From: UBA1479 sp040216635
GTDB lineage: Bacteria; Pseudomonadota; Alphaproteobacteria; Rhodospirillales; Casp-alpha2
DNA: 64,000 nt
Direction of reading: 5' to 3'
Assembly (NCBI GenBank): GCA_040216635.1
Contig: JAVJOU010000014.1
Span: 1 to 64,000 of the forward strand
Shown one piece after another: positions 1 through 7,904 of the stretch. Made by a program: the position numbers and the translations under genes. How positions within the stretch are numbered: position 1 is the first letter of the stretch; each line of letters opens with the position of its first letter. A model generated the notes under the pieces. It was not told where the DNA came from. It did no database searches and was given only the letters and a program-made list of their open reading frames with translations.

Positions 1-231
1 CAGACGGTCGAAATGGCCCATAAGGCGGGATATACCTCGGTGATCTCGCACCGTTCGGGCGAAACGGAAGACACCACCATCGCCGACATTTCCGTCGCCA
101 CGAATGCGGGGCAGATCAAGACCGGCTCGCTGTCGCGCTCCGACCGGCTGGCCAAATACAACCAGCTGCTGCGCATCGCCGAAGACCTGGGGCCGACGGC
201 GCATTACGGCGGATCGTCCTTGTTCGGGTAG
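1..231 (+). CDS. eno: Enolase, C-terminal fragment (5' end outside window)
   Basis: Only the last 76 codons are present; the frame is open at the left edge and ends in TAG at 229-231. The translation carries the C-terminal enolase signature SHRSGETEDTTIADISVA, which includes the SHRSGE loop, followed by GQIKTGSLSRSDRLAKYNQL. Enolase interconverts 2-phosphoglycerate and phosphoenolpyruvate in glycolysis and acts in the cytoplasm. The neighbours fit: enolase followed by a FtsB/DivIC-like gene and pyruvate dehydrogenase is a common alphaproteobacterial order. Identification is secure despite truncation, because this tail is highly conserved. Confidence 0.97.
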   Translation, partial: QTVEMAHKAGYTSVISHRSGETEDTTIADISVATNAGQIKTGSLSRSDRLAKYNQLLRIAEDLGPTAHYGGSSLFG

Positions 232-289
232 GGGCGTTAAGGTTTAGTCGTTAATTAAGTAATTGATGAATAATGACCTTTTTCGAGTC

Positions 290-305
290 CTAACCGAAAA
301 TTAAC
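290..305 (+). promoter_or_regulatory. Possible CtrA-type box upstream of ftsB
   Basis: The sequence CTAA, seven bases, TTAAC lies 69 bp before the ftsB start. It matches the CtrA consensus TTAA-N7-TTAAC at all but one position. CtrA is the alphaproteobacterial response regulator of cell-cycle and motility genes. A single near-match in a locally AT-rich stretch can arise by chance, so this is a suggestion only. Confidence 0.3.
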
Positions 306-373
306 CATCAATCTCTAGATTCGTACATGCCGATTCGCGGAACCGGCACGGGGAATACTGGGGAATACGAACG

Positions 374-700
374 ATGGCGACACGCATTGCCTCCTTGAAG
401 AAGAAACTGGCCAAGGCCTTGGGTCCGTCCCTGGGTATTTTGGCTTGCGCTTATTTTGCGTATCACACGGTTCACGGCGACCGCGGCATCACATCCATGA
501 TGGTGTTGCAGGACAAGGTCGCCGAAGCCCAGATCCTTGCCGACGAACTTCATGACCGGCGCGACGATTGGGAGCACCGGGTCGAGCTGCTGAGCTCGCA
601 GGCCCTGGACCTCGACATGCTCGAGGAACGCGCCCGCATCATGCTGAACGTCGGGTTCGAACGGGATTACGTGATTCTTCTGAACAAGCGGGGGAGCTGA
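374..700 (+). CDS. ftsB: FtsB/DivIC-family septum formation initiator
   Basis: This 108-residue protein has a short basic N-terminus, one membrane helix at about residues 17-33 (SLGILACAYFAYHTVHG), and then a predicted coiled coil (QDKVAEAQILADELHDRRDDWEHR...). It ends in the conserved segment LDLDMLEERARIMLNVGFERDYV, typical of the family. FtsB/DivIC proteins are bitopic divisome components that bridge FtsQ and FtsL and help activate septal peptidoglycan synthesis. Size and layout match the family. The position between eno and pdhA is the usual alphaproteobacterial location. The 142-bp upstream gap contains the near-tandem direct repeat GGGGAATAC just before the start, plus the possible CtrA site. 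Confidence 0.88.
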   Translation: MATRIASLKKKLAKALGPSLGILACAYFAYHTVHGDRGITSMMVLQDKVAEAQILADELHDRRDDWEHRVELLSSQALDLDMLEERARIMLNVGFERDYVILLNKRGS

Positions 701-703
701 ACA

Positions 704-1111
704 ATGGGCATGCTATCCGAAAATTTGCGTCCACCTTATTACGCCGCCGTCGTTTCGCCCGTGGGCAGCGACATCGACCCGAATGCCCGACTGGCCATGG
801 ACGAACTGATTTCCCTGGCGCCGCGGGTCGACGGTTTTCTGGGGTTGGAAACAGGACGCCTGGACGATGGCCGCGGGGCGGCGATCTGTTACTGGAAAAC
901 CCCGGCGGCGATCCAGGGGTGGAAAGCACGGGTTCTGACTCAGCTTATTCAGGAACTTAATTTGAAGCACCGACGTCTTGAAGATGCCTGCGCGATCGAG
1001 GTGACACGGGTGGTCAAGCGCCTGTTCGGCGGCAAGACACCGCTTGCCGTTACCGTCATGGGCAGCGCCAATGACGGGTCGGAATACATAGCCCAAAAGA
1101 GGGTTGCGTGA
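704..1111 (+). CDS. Dimeric alpha-beta barrel (ABM-like) protein, first of a tandem pair
   Basis: This 135-residue soluble protein shows the antibiotic-biosynthesis-monooxygenase-like pattern. It has an N-terminal PPYYAAVVSPVGSD strand, a central GFLGLETGRLDDGRGAAICYW strand pair, and then a helix starting TPAAIQGWK. The family covers heme-degrading and quinol monooxygenases and many proteins of unknown role, so no reaction can be assigned. The start is 3 bases after the ftsB stop, preceded by a GGGGGAG ribosome site inside the ftsB end, so the two are probably co-transcribed. The next gene is a paralogue (YYA...W.SP..I..WK), implying local duplication or a heterodimer. Confidence 0.75.
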   Translation: MGMLSENLRPPYYAAVVSPVGSDIDPNARLAMDELISLAPRVDGFLGLETGRLDDGRGAAICYWKTPAAIQGWKARVLTQLIQELNLKHRRLEDACAIEVTRVVKRLFGGKTPLAVTVMGSANDGSEYIAQKRVA

Positions 1112-1497
1112 TGAACGCCTTGGCGCCGACCGCTGTCGAAGCGGCTACCGACGCCGCCGTTGTTCTTGATTGGGCGCCGCAAGACCGCGCCGAAGCCCCC
1201 ACCTATTACGCCGTGCTGTTCACCGACTGTTGGGAGGGCGATCCACCCAGCAGATGGGCCGATGCGCTGCGTATGCTGGCCGTCTTGGCGGAAGAAAACG
1301 CAGGTTATCTCGGCTACGACGTTCACGAAATGGACGGCGGCCGGGAATATGCCGTAACCCATTGGTCATCGCCCCAAGATATCCGCCAGTGGAAAAAAGC
1401 CTGTGGGCTGGTGATTGGCGATAACGGTCTTTTATCACGGATTTACGGCCAGGAAGGTTGCTTCTGGCCCTGGATGGATACCGTTAAATCGGACTGA
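1111..1497 (+). CDS. Dimeric alpha-beta barrel (ABM-like) protein, second of a tandem pair
   Basis: Starting at the ATG at 1111, which overlaps the previous stop in TGATG, this encodes 128 residues; GTG at 1108 is the alternative. The core PTYYAVLFTDCWEGD, GYLGYDVHEMDGGREYAVTHW and SPQDIRQWKKA parallels the upstream gene and marks the same ABM-like fold. There is no signal peptide or membrane segment. The stop-start overlap indicates translational coupling with its partner. Function is unknown; a role in a small oxygenase or as a paired sensor of a redox ligand is conceivable, but nothing in the sequence decides it. Confidence 0.72.
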   Translation: MNALAPTAVEAATDAAVVLDWAPQDRAEAPTYYAVLFTDCWEGDPPSRWADALRMLAVLAEENAGYLGYDVHEMDGGREYAVTHWSSPQDIRQWKKACGLVIGDNGLLSRIYGQEGCFWPWMDTVKSD

Positions 1498-1553
1498 TCC
1501 GGTCGTGGAATGATTATATTTTAACTGAATTCATATTAATAATATAACAGCAC

Positions 1554-1582
1554 TTCTGACCTATATTGTTTTTCGGTCAGAA
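1554..1582 (+). promoter_or_regulatory. Inverted repeat upstream of pdhA, candidate operator
   Basis: TTCTGACC (1554-1561) and GGTCAGAA (1575-1582) form a perfect 8-bp inverted repeat with 13 bases between. Half-site centres are 21 bp apart, two helical turns. It lies in the AT-rich gap 1498-1698 in front of the pyruvate dehydrogenase operon. No T-run follows the right arm, so a terminator for the upstream genes is less likely than a protein-binding dyad. It does not match the enterobacterial PdhR operator. Confidence 0.5.
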
Positions 1583-1698
1583 TATCGGATATGATCCTCA
1601 TATATGCGGCGGTCAACCGCTGCTCCTGGGAGGGATCCGATTTGGCGACAAGCTTTGGCGCCCCCTGGGTATGGACATAGTTAGCCAGGGGAGGTCCG

Positions 1699-2739
1699 AT
1701 GGCCAGGTCACCCAAGTCGGCGGCGAAACCGAAAACGCCCGCCAAAACGTCATCCGCAAAATCCAACAAGCTGGGCGCCACGCCCGACGAACTGAAACAG
1801 TACTATCGTGAGATGCTGGTCATCCGCCGGTTCGAGGAAAAGGCGGGACAGCTATACGGCATGGGACTGATCGGCGGCTTCTGCCACCTGTACATCGGGC
1901 AGGAAGCGGTCGTGGTCGGCATGCAGGCGGCGTCCGAGCCCCAGGATACGGTGATCACCAGCTACCGCGACCATGGCCACATGCTGGCCTGCGGCATGGA
2001 TCCCAAGGGCGTGATGGCAGAACTGACCGGCCGGCGCGGCGGATATTCCAAAGGCAAGGGCGGGTCCATGCATATGTTCTCGCGCGAAAAGAATTTCTTC
2101 GGCGGCCACGGCATCGTCGGCGCGCAGGTGCCGCTCGGCACCGGATTGGCCTTCGCCCATAAGTACAAGGGCGACGGCGGCGTCTGCATGGCTTACTTCG
2201 GCGACGGCGCCATCAACCAGGGCCAAGTTTACGAAAGCTTCAACATGGCGGCGATCTGGAACCTGCCGGTGATCTACGTGATCGAAAACAACAAGTACGG
2301 CATGGGCACTTCGATCGAACGGACTTCCAAGACCCCCGATCTTCATACCCGCGGCCTGGCCCACGGGATCGAAGGCGTGCCGGTCGACGGCATGGACGTG
2401 ATCGCGGTCAAGGAAGCGGCCGCCAAGGCGATGAAACACTGCCGCGAGGGCAAGGGGCCGATGATCCTGGAAATGAAGACCTATCGTTACCGCGGCCATT
2501 CCATGTCCGATCCGGCCAAATACCGGACCAAGGAAGAGGTTCAGAAAGTGCGGCGCGAGATGGACCCCATCGACACGCTCGCCCACAAGCTGTTGGAAGC
2601 CAAGATCGTGACCGAAGACGACCTCAAGGCGATCGACAAGGAGGTGAAGGCCATGGCTAACGAAGCCGCGGAATTCGCCCAGCAGAGCCCGGAACCGGAT
2701 GTGGCCGAATTGTGGACCGACATCCTGGTCGAAGCCTGA
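1699..2739 (+). CDS. pdhA: Pyruvate dehydrogenase E1 component, alpha subunit
   Basis: The 346-residue product has a basic, Ala/Lys-rich N-terminus. The thiamin-diphosphate-dependent dehydrogenase core follows: YREMLVIRRFEEKAGQLYG, GFCHLYIGQEAV, the ThDP-binding GDGAINQGQVYESFNMA at about residues 168-184, and RYRGHSMSDP near 264. With PdhB it forms the alpha2beta2 E1 that decarboxylates pyruvate and acetylates the E2 lipoyl arm. Length is normal for alphaproteobacterial PdhA. The start is supported by GGGGAGG at 1688-1694. The gene opens the operon pdhA-pdhB-pdhC-lpd-lipA, with the upstream dyad as possible control. Confidence 0.97.
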   Translation: MARSPKSAAKPKTPAKTSSAKSNKLGATPDELKQYYREMLVIRRFEEKAGQLYGMGLIGGFCHLYIGQEAVVVGMQAASEPQDTVITSYRDHGHMLACGMDPKGVMAELTGRRGGYSKGKGGSMHMFSREKNFFGGHGIVGAQVPLGTGLAFAHKYKGDGGVCMAYFGDGAINQGQVYESFNMAAIWNLPVIYVIENNKYGMGTSIERTSKTPDLHTRGLAHGIEGVPVDGMDVIAVKEAAAKAMKHCREGKGPMILEMKTYRYRGHSMSDPAKYRTKEEVQKVRREMDPIDTLAHKLLEAKIVTEDDLKAIDKEVKAMANEAAEFAQQSPEPDVAELWTDILVEA

Positions 2740-2770
2740 ACAAACGTCTGCAGGAAGGGAACAACTGAAC

Positions 2771-4153
2771 ATGGCTACGCAAGTACTTCTGCCGGCGCTT
2801 TCTCCGACCATGACCGAGGGCAAGATCGCCAAATGGCTGAAACAGGAAGGGGATACCGTCGTGAGCGGCGATGTCCTTTTGGAAATCGAGACGGATAAGG
2901 TGACCATGGAGGTCGAAGCCGTCGAAGAAGGTATTCTGGGTAAAATCCTGGTGGGTGAGGGAACGGACGGCGTCGCCGTCAACACTCCCATCGCCGTGAT
3001 CGTCGAGGAAGGCGAGGATGTGCCGGAAGGCACCGGTGCTGCTCCCGCGGCGGCCACACCTGCCGCCCCCGAATCCAAGGCCGAGACACCGGCACCCGCC
3101 GAAGCGGCCCCGACCACGGCGGCGGCCCCCCAGGCTGCTCCCATCGCGGCCGAACCCGATTACACCGGTGCCATGAAGACCATGACCGTGCGCGAGGCCT
3201 TGAACTCCGCCCTGGCCGAGGAAATGCGCCGCGACGACACCGTGTTCCTGATGGGCGAGGAAGTCGCCCAGTATCAGGGGGCGTACAAGATTTCCCAGGG
3301 ATTGTTGGACGAATTCGGCGAGAAGCGGGTGATCGACACCCCGATCACCGAACAGGGCTTCGCCGGTCTTGCCACGGGTGCGGCCTTCATGGAACTGAAG
3401 CCCGTGGTCGAGTTCATGACCTTCAACTTCGCCATGCAGGCCATCGATCAGATCATCAACTCCGCCGCCAAGACGCTCTACATGTCGGGCGGCCAGATGG
3501 GATGTCCCATCGTGTTCCGCGGGCCCAACGGGGCGGCGGCGCGCGTCGCCGCACAGCATTCACAATGCTATGCGTCCTGGTATGCCCATTGCCCGGGGCT
3601 CAAGGTCGTCTCCCCCTGGTCGGCGGCGGATGCCAAGGGATTGCTGAAATCGGCCATTCGCGACCCGAACCCGGTGATCTTCCTGGAAAACGAAATCCTC
3701 TACGGCCAAAGCTTCGAAGTGCCCGACGACGAAGATTGGACCCTGCCCATCGGCAAGGCCAAGATCGAAAAGGCCGGTAAGGACGTGACCTTGGTGGGCT
3801 ATTCCATCGCCGTCGGCATTTGCATGGAAGCGGCCGCGAAATTGGCCGAAGAAGGCATCGACGCCGAGGTCATCAACCTGCGCTCGATCCGGCCCATCGA
3901 CGTGGAAACCCTTGTTTCCTCGGTCCAGAAAACCAACCGCATCGTCTCGGTCGGCGAAGGATGGCCGACCTGCGGGGTCGGTTCGGAAATCACCCAGTTG
4001 ATGTGCGAACATGCGTTCGACTATTTGGACGCACCGCCCGTGCGCGTAGCGGGGGCCGACGTTCCCATGCCTTACGCGGCGAACCTGGAAGCCCTGGCCC
4101 TGCCCAAGGCCCATAACGTGGTCGAGGCGGCGAAGTCCGTCCTCTACGTCTGA
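2771..4153 (+). CDS. pdhB: Pyruvate dehydrogenase E1 component, beta subunit with N-terminal lipoyl domain
   Basis: From ATG 2771 the product has 460 residues. Residues 1-80 form a lipoyl domain with the lysine of EIETDKVTMEVEAVEEG as the attachment site (about K43). An Ala/Pro/Glu-rich flexible linker spans about 85-130. The E1-beta fold follows (MTVREALNSALAEEMRRDD, EQGFAGLATGAAF, HSQCYASWYAHCPGLKVV). The lipoyl fusion on E1-beta is a hallmark of alphaproteobacterial PDH complexes. An in-frame GTG at 2699 would overlap pdhA and add a non-conserved extension, so the ATG preceded by GAAGGGA is preferred. Confidence 0.96.
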   Translation: MATQVLLPALSPTMTEGKIAKWLKQEGDTVVSGDVLLEIETDKVTMEVEAVEEGILGKILVGEGTDGVAVNTPIAVIVEEGEDVPEGTGAAPAAATPAAPESKAETPAPAEAAPTTAAAPQAAPIAAEPDYTGAMKTMTVREALNSALAEEMRRDDTVFLMGEEVAQYQGAYKISQGLLDEFGEKRVIDTPITEQGFAGLATGAAFMELKPVVEFMTFNFAMQAIDQIINSAAKTLYMSGGQMGCPIVFRGPNGAAARVAAQHSQCYASWYAHCPGLKVVSPWSAADAKGLLKSAIRDPNPVIFLENEILYGQSFEVPDDEDWTLPIGKAKIEKAGKDVTLVGYSIAVGICMEAAAKLAEEGIDAEVINLRSIRPIDVETLVSSVQKTNRIVSVGEGWPTCGVGSEITQLMCEHAFDYLDAPPVRVAGADVPMPYAANLEALALPKAHNVVEAAKSVLYV

Positions 4154-4170
4154 GCGCGGGGAGGAACATC

Positions 4171-5472
4171 ATGCCGATCAAAATCCTAATGCCGGCCCTG
4201 AGCCCGACCATGACCGAGGGCAATCTGGCCAAATGGCACAAGAAGGAAGGCGACGCCGTTGAAAGCGGCGACGTCCTCGCGGAAATCGAAACCGATAAGG
4301 CGACCATGGAGGTCGAAGCCGTGGAAGAGGGTACACTCGGCAAGATCGTGGTGCCGGAAGGCACGGCCGACGTCGCCGTGAACGCTGTCATCGCGTTGCT
4401 GCTGGAAGAGGGCGAAGATGCTTCGGCCCTCGACGGCGCCGACACGTCATCCGGCGGAGCGGCTCCGGCGGCGGCTGAGGAACCGAAACAAGAGGCTAAG
4501 CCTGCTCCTGCGGCTCCCACTGCTGCGTCTGCTCCGGCTGAGGCTCCCGCACCGGCGGCGTCGGGCGGACGCGTGTTCGCCAGCCCGCTGGCCCGGCGTA
4601 TTGCAAGCCAAGAAGGCTTGGATGTTGCCGCCATTTCGGGTTCCGGCCCGCGTGGCCGCGTGGTCAAACGCGATGTGGAAGCCGCCCTGGCGTCCGGTAC
4701 CGGCAAGGCCGCACCGAAAGCAGCAGCAGCCGGCGCACCGCCGGCGGCGGCCCCCACGGTCGATGATCCGGTCTTCGCCAACATGCCGGAATTCGAGGCC
4801 GTGCCGAATTCAAGCATGCGCAAGGTCATTGCCTCGCGCCTGACGGCTTCGGCACGCGACATTCCGCATTTCAACGTGACCGCCGATATCGAAATCGACA
4901 ACCTGATGAAGGCCCGCAAGGACCTGAACGGGCGCGACGGGGCGGATTACAAAATCTCCGTCAATGACTTCGTCATCAAGGCCGTGGCCGTGGCGCTGAA
5001 ACGCTGCCCGGACGTCAACGTGTCCTATACGGACGATGCGATCCTCAAGTTCAAGCGCGCCGACGTTTCCATCGCCGTCGCCATCGAGGGCGGATTGATC
5101 ACACCGATCATCAAGGATGCGGGGGCCATGGGCCTGGCCGAGATTTCCTCAACGGCCAAGGAACTGGCCGGTAAGGCGCGGGACGGCAAGCTGCAACCCG
5201 AGGAATTCCAGGGCGGGACCTTCACCATTTCCAACCTGGGCATGTTTGGGGTCAAATCCTTCAATTCGATCATCAATCCTCCCCAGGGCGGTATCCTGTC
5301 CGTGGGCGCTGGTGAACAGCGCCCGGTGGTCAAGAACGGCGCTCTTTCCGTCGCCACGGTGATGTCCCTGACGCTCGCGGTCGATCACCGCTGCATCGAT
5401 GGTGCGACGGCGGCCGGATTCATGAAGGAACTGAAGGCGATCCTCGAAGATCCCATCAGTCTCCTGCTGTAG
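4171..5472 (+). CDS. pdhC: Dihydrolipoamide acetyltransferase (PDH E2)
   Basis: The 433-residue protein has one N-terminal lipoyl domain (EIETDKATMEVEAVEEG, K about 43) and a long Ala/Pro linker. A peripheral subunit-binding domain lies near residues 136-172 (ASPLARRIASQEGLDVAAISG, then GPRGRVVKRDVE). The C-terminal acyltransferase core carries the catalytic HRCIDG motif at about 405. It transfers the acetyl group to CoA and forms the scaffold of the complex. The GGGGAGG site at 4158-4164 supports the start, and the gap after pdhB is 17 bp. Its lipoyl domain is nearly identical to that of PdhB, suggesting duplication or domain exchange within the operon. Confidence 0.97.
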   Translation: MPIKILMPALSPTMTEGNLAKWHKKEGDAVESGDVLAEIETDKATMEVEAVEEGTLGKIVVPEGTADVAVNAVIALLLEEGEDASALDGADTSSGGAAPAAAEEPKQEAKPAPAAPTAASAPAEAPAPAASGGRVFASPLARRIASQEGLDVAAISGSGPRGRVVKRDVEAALASGTGKAAPKAAAAGAPPAAAPTVDDPVFANMPEFEAVPNSSMRKVIASRLTASARDIPHFNVTADIEIDNLMKARKDLNGRDGADYKISVNDFVIKAVAVALKRCPDVNVSYTDDAILKFKRADVSIAVAIEGGLITPIIKDAGAMGLAEISSTAKELAGKARDGKLQPEEFQGGTFTISNLGMFGVKSFNSIINPPQGGILSVGAGEQRPVVKNGALSVATVMSLTLAVDHRCIDGATAAGFMKELKAILEDPISLLL

Positions 5473-5491
5473 GCGAGGGGAGAACGGATCA

Positions 5492-6898
5492 ATGGCCGAT
5501 ACTTCCTTTGACGTCGTCATCATCGGTGCCGGGCCCGGCGGCTACGTCACCGCCATTCGCGCGGCGCAGTTGGGTATGAAGACCGCTATCATCGAGAAAA
5601 AGCACCTGGGCGGGATTTGCCTGAATTGGGGCTGCATTCCGACCAAGGCACTGCTGCGCTCGGCGGAAATCTATCATTACATGCAGCATGCGGATGCCTA
5701 CGGCCTGTCGGCCAAGGATGTGTCCTTCGATATCGAAAAGGTCATCGGCCGCTCGCGCGGGGTGTCCAAGCAGTTGAACGGCGGCGTCGGGCATCTGCTG
5801 AAGAAAAACAAAGTCACTGTGATCGACGGGACCGGCAAGCTGAAAGGCGGCGGCAAGGTCGCGGTCACGGGAACGGACGGCAAGGCGCTCCCCGATCTTT
5901 CGGCCAATCACATCATCGTCGCCACCGGGGCACGCCCCCGGGCCCTGCCGGGGCTGGAGCCCGACGGCAAGCTGGTCTGGACCTATTTCGAGGCCTTGAA
6001 GCCAGACATATTCCCGAAAAAGCTGTTGGTCATCGGATCGGGTGCCATCGGCATCGAATTCGCCAGTTTCTACCAGACCCTGGGGGCGGACGTGACGGTG
6101 GTCGAGGTCATGTCACAGATCATGCCGGTCGAAGATGCCGAAATTTCCGGTATCGCCAGAAAACAGATGGAAAAGAATGGATTGAAAATCCTGACCGAGG
6201 CCAAGGTCACTAAGCTTGCCAAAGGGGCCAATGACGTGACCTGCACGGTTGAAGACAAGGCCGGCAAGATTCAGGAAATCAAGGTCGATCGGGTGATTTC
6301 CGCCGTCGGCGTGCAGGGCAACATCGAGGACATCGGTTTGGAAAATACCAAGGTCAAGACCGACCGGGGCTGCATCGTGATCGACGGCTACGGCCGCACG
6401 GCGGAGGCGGGCGTCTATGCCATCGGCGACGTCGCCGGCCCGCCCATGCTGGCCCATAAGGCCGAGCATGAAGGCGTCATCTGTATCGAAAAAATCGCCG
6501 GACGGCCCAACGTTCATCCCATGGAAAAGACGCAAATTCCCGGCTGCACCTATTGCCAGCCGCAGGTCGCCAGTGTCGGCCTGACGGAAGCCAAGGCCAA
6601 GGAAGAGGGCTACAAGGTCAAGGTCGGGCGGTTCCCCTTCATCGGCAACGGCAAGGCTATCGCGCTCGGCGAGCCCGAAGGGCTGATCAAGACCGTGTTC
6701 GATGAAAAGACCGGCCAGCTTCTGGGCGCACATATGGTCGGCGCCGAGGTCACGGAGCTGATCCAAGGCTTCGTCATCGCCATGGGGCTTGAAACCACCG
6801 AGGAAGAATTGATGCATACGGTGTTCCCGCATCCGACCCTGTCGGAAATGATGCATGAATCGGTGCTTGACGCTTACGGGCGTGTGATCCACTTCTAA
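5492..6898 (+). CDS. lpd: Dihydrolipoyl dehydrogenase (PDH E3)
   Basis: The 468-residue flavoprotein has the FAD-binding GAGPGGYVTAIRAAQLG near the N-terminus and the redox disulfide motif GGICLNWGCIPTKA at about 40-53. The NAD-binding Rossmann segment is VIGSGAIGIEFASFY, and the second FAD motif ends in YAIGDVAGPPMLAHKA. The dimerisation domain closes with the catalytic HPHPTLSE. It reoxidises dihydrolipoamide with NAD+. A GAGGGGAG ribosome site precedes the ATG, and the 19-bp spacing to pdhC fits one transcript. Full length, no defects seen. Confidence 0.97.
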   Translation: MADTSFDVVIIGAGPGGYVTAIRAAQLGMKTAIIEKKHLGGICLNWGCIPTKALLRSAEIYHYMQHADAYGLSAKDVSFDIEKVIGRSRGVSKQLNGGVGHLLKKNKVTVIDGTGKLKGGGKVAVTGTDGKALPDLSANHIIVATGARPRALPGLEPDGKLVWTYFEALKPDIFPKKLLVIGSGAIGIEFASFYQTLGADVTVVEVMSQIMPVEDAEISGIARKQMEKNGLKILTEAKVTKLAKGANDVTCTVEDKAGKIQEIKVDRVISAVGVQGNIEDIGLENTKVKTDRGCIVIDGYGRTAEAGVYAIGDVAGPPMLAHKAEHEGVICIEKIAGRPNVHPMEKTQIPGCTYCQPQVASVGLTEAKAKEEGYKVKVGRFPFIGNGKAIALGEPEGLIKTVFDEKTGQLLGAHMVGAEVTELIQGFVIAMGLETTEEELMHTVFPHPTLSEMMHESVLDAYGRVIHF

Positions 6899-6943
6899 AA
6901 CAAATCCCGAGCGGATGATGTCGCCCACAACGATGATTTGTTT
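6898..6943 (+). promoter_or_regulatory. Long-range inverted repeat between lpd and lipA
   Basis: AAACAAATC (6898-6906, starting at the last base of the lpd stop codon) and GATTTGTTT (6935-6943) are perfect 9-bp complements separated by 28 bases. In RNA they would close a large loop just before the lipA start at 6956. No U-tract follows, so this is not a classical terminator. It could moderate lipA expression relative to the PDH genes, protect the 3' end of a processed upstream transcript, or be chance pairing of AT-rich sequence. Confidence 0.35.
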
Positions 6944-6955
6944 GAATAGAGAGTT

Positions 6956-7894
6956 ATGAGCGAAAACGTTCACCGACTGCGCCATCCGGAAAAGGCCAAG
7001 AACCCGGAAAACCCCCACCAGAAAAAACCTGCGTGGATAAGGGTCAAGGCGCCCACGTCGCCGGCTTATGCGGAAACCCGCAAGCTGATGCGCGAACGCA
7101 ACCTGCATACGGTTTGCGAGGAAGCGGCCTGTCCGAACATCGGCGAATGCTGGGCCGCCAAGCATGCGACAGTCATGATCCTGGGCGATATCTGCACGCG
7201 GGCCTGTGCGTTCTGCAATGTGGCGACCGGCAAACCAAACGCCGTCGACCCGCTGGAACCCGACAATTTGGCCATCGCCGCCGGTGAGATGGGCATGAAG
7301 CATCTGGTCATCACCTCCGTCGACCGAGACGACCTGGCCGACGGCGGAGCGGGGCAGTTCGTGAAATGCATCGAACGCCTGCGCGAGACCACGCCGGAAA
7401 CGACGATCGAAATTCTGACCCCCGATTTCCGTGATAAGCCGGGCGCGCTGGCAGCCGTGGTCAAGGCCCGGCCCGATGTGTTCAATCACAATCTGGAAAC
7501 GGTGCCGCGTCTGTACCCCACGATCCGCCCGGGGGCGCGCTATTTCCATTCCCTGAAAATTCTGGATCAGGCCAAGGATATCGAGCCGGAAATCTTCACC
7601 AAATCCGGCATCATGGTCGGCCTGGGTGAAACTCGGACCGAGGTCCTGCAGGTGATGGACGATCTGCGCTCCGCCCGGGTCGATTTCCTGACCATCGGCC
7701 AGTATCTGGCGCCGACCACGCGCCATGCCCCGGTTGACCGGTTCGTCACTCCGGATGAATTCGAGGAATACAAACGCCTGGCCCAGGCCAAAGGATTCCT
7801 TCTGGTTTCTTCGTCGCCCCTGACCCGGTCGTCCCACCATGCCGGCGAGGACTTCGCCAAATTGCAGGCCGCCCGCCAGGCGGGCCGGGCCTAA
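6956..7894 (+). CDS. lipA: Lipoyl synthase
   Basis: The 312-residue radical-SAM enzyme carries both iron-sulfur cluster motifs. The auxiliary cluster is CEEAACPNIGEC near residues 54-65 (CX4CX5C). The radical-SAM cluster is CTRACAFC near 80-87 (CX3CX2C). The C-terminal RSSHHAG supplies the serine ligand region of the auxiliary cluster. It inserts two sulfurs into octanoyl groups on E2 lipoyl domains, which makes its position after pdhA-pdhB-pdhC-lpd functionally sensible. Its length is typical. The 57-bp gap from lpd holds an inverted repeat. Confidence 0.97.
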   Translation: MSENVHRLRHPEKAKNPENPHQKKPAWIRVKAPTSPAYAETRKLMRERNLHTVCEEAACPNIGECWAAKHATVMILGDICTRACAFCNVATGKPNAVDPLEPDNLAIAAGEMGMKHLVITSVDRDDLADGGAGQFVKCIERLRETTPETTIEILTPDFRDKPGALAAVVKARPDVFNHNLETVPRLYPTIRPGARYFHSLKILDQAKDIEPEIFTKSGIMVGLGETRTEVLQVMDDLRSARVDFLTIGQYLAPTTRHAPVDRFVTPDEFEEYKRLAQAKGFLLVSSSPLTRSSHHAGEDFAKLQAARQAGRA

Positions 7895-7904
7895 GAGCCA
7901 CCCC

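Noticed and set aside
1852..3144. Minus-strand open frame opposite pdhA and pdhB
   Set aside because: It is Ala/His/Gly-rich shadow coding that crosses the pdhA-pdhB junction; no motif.
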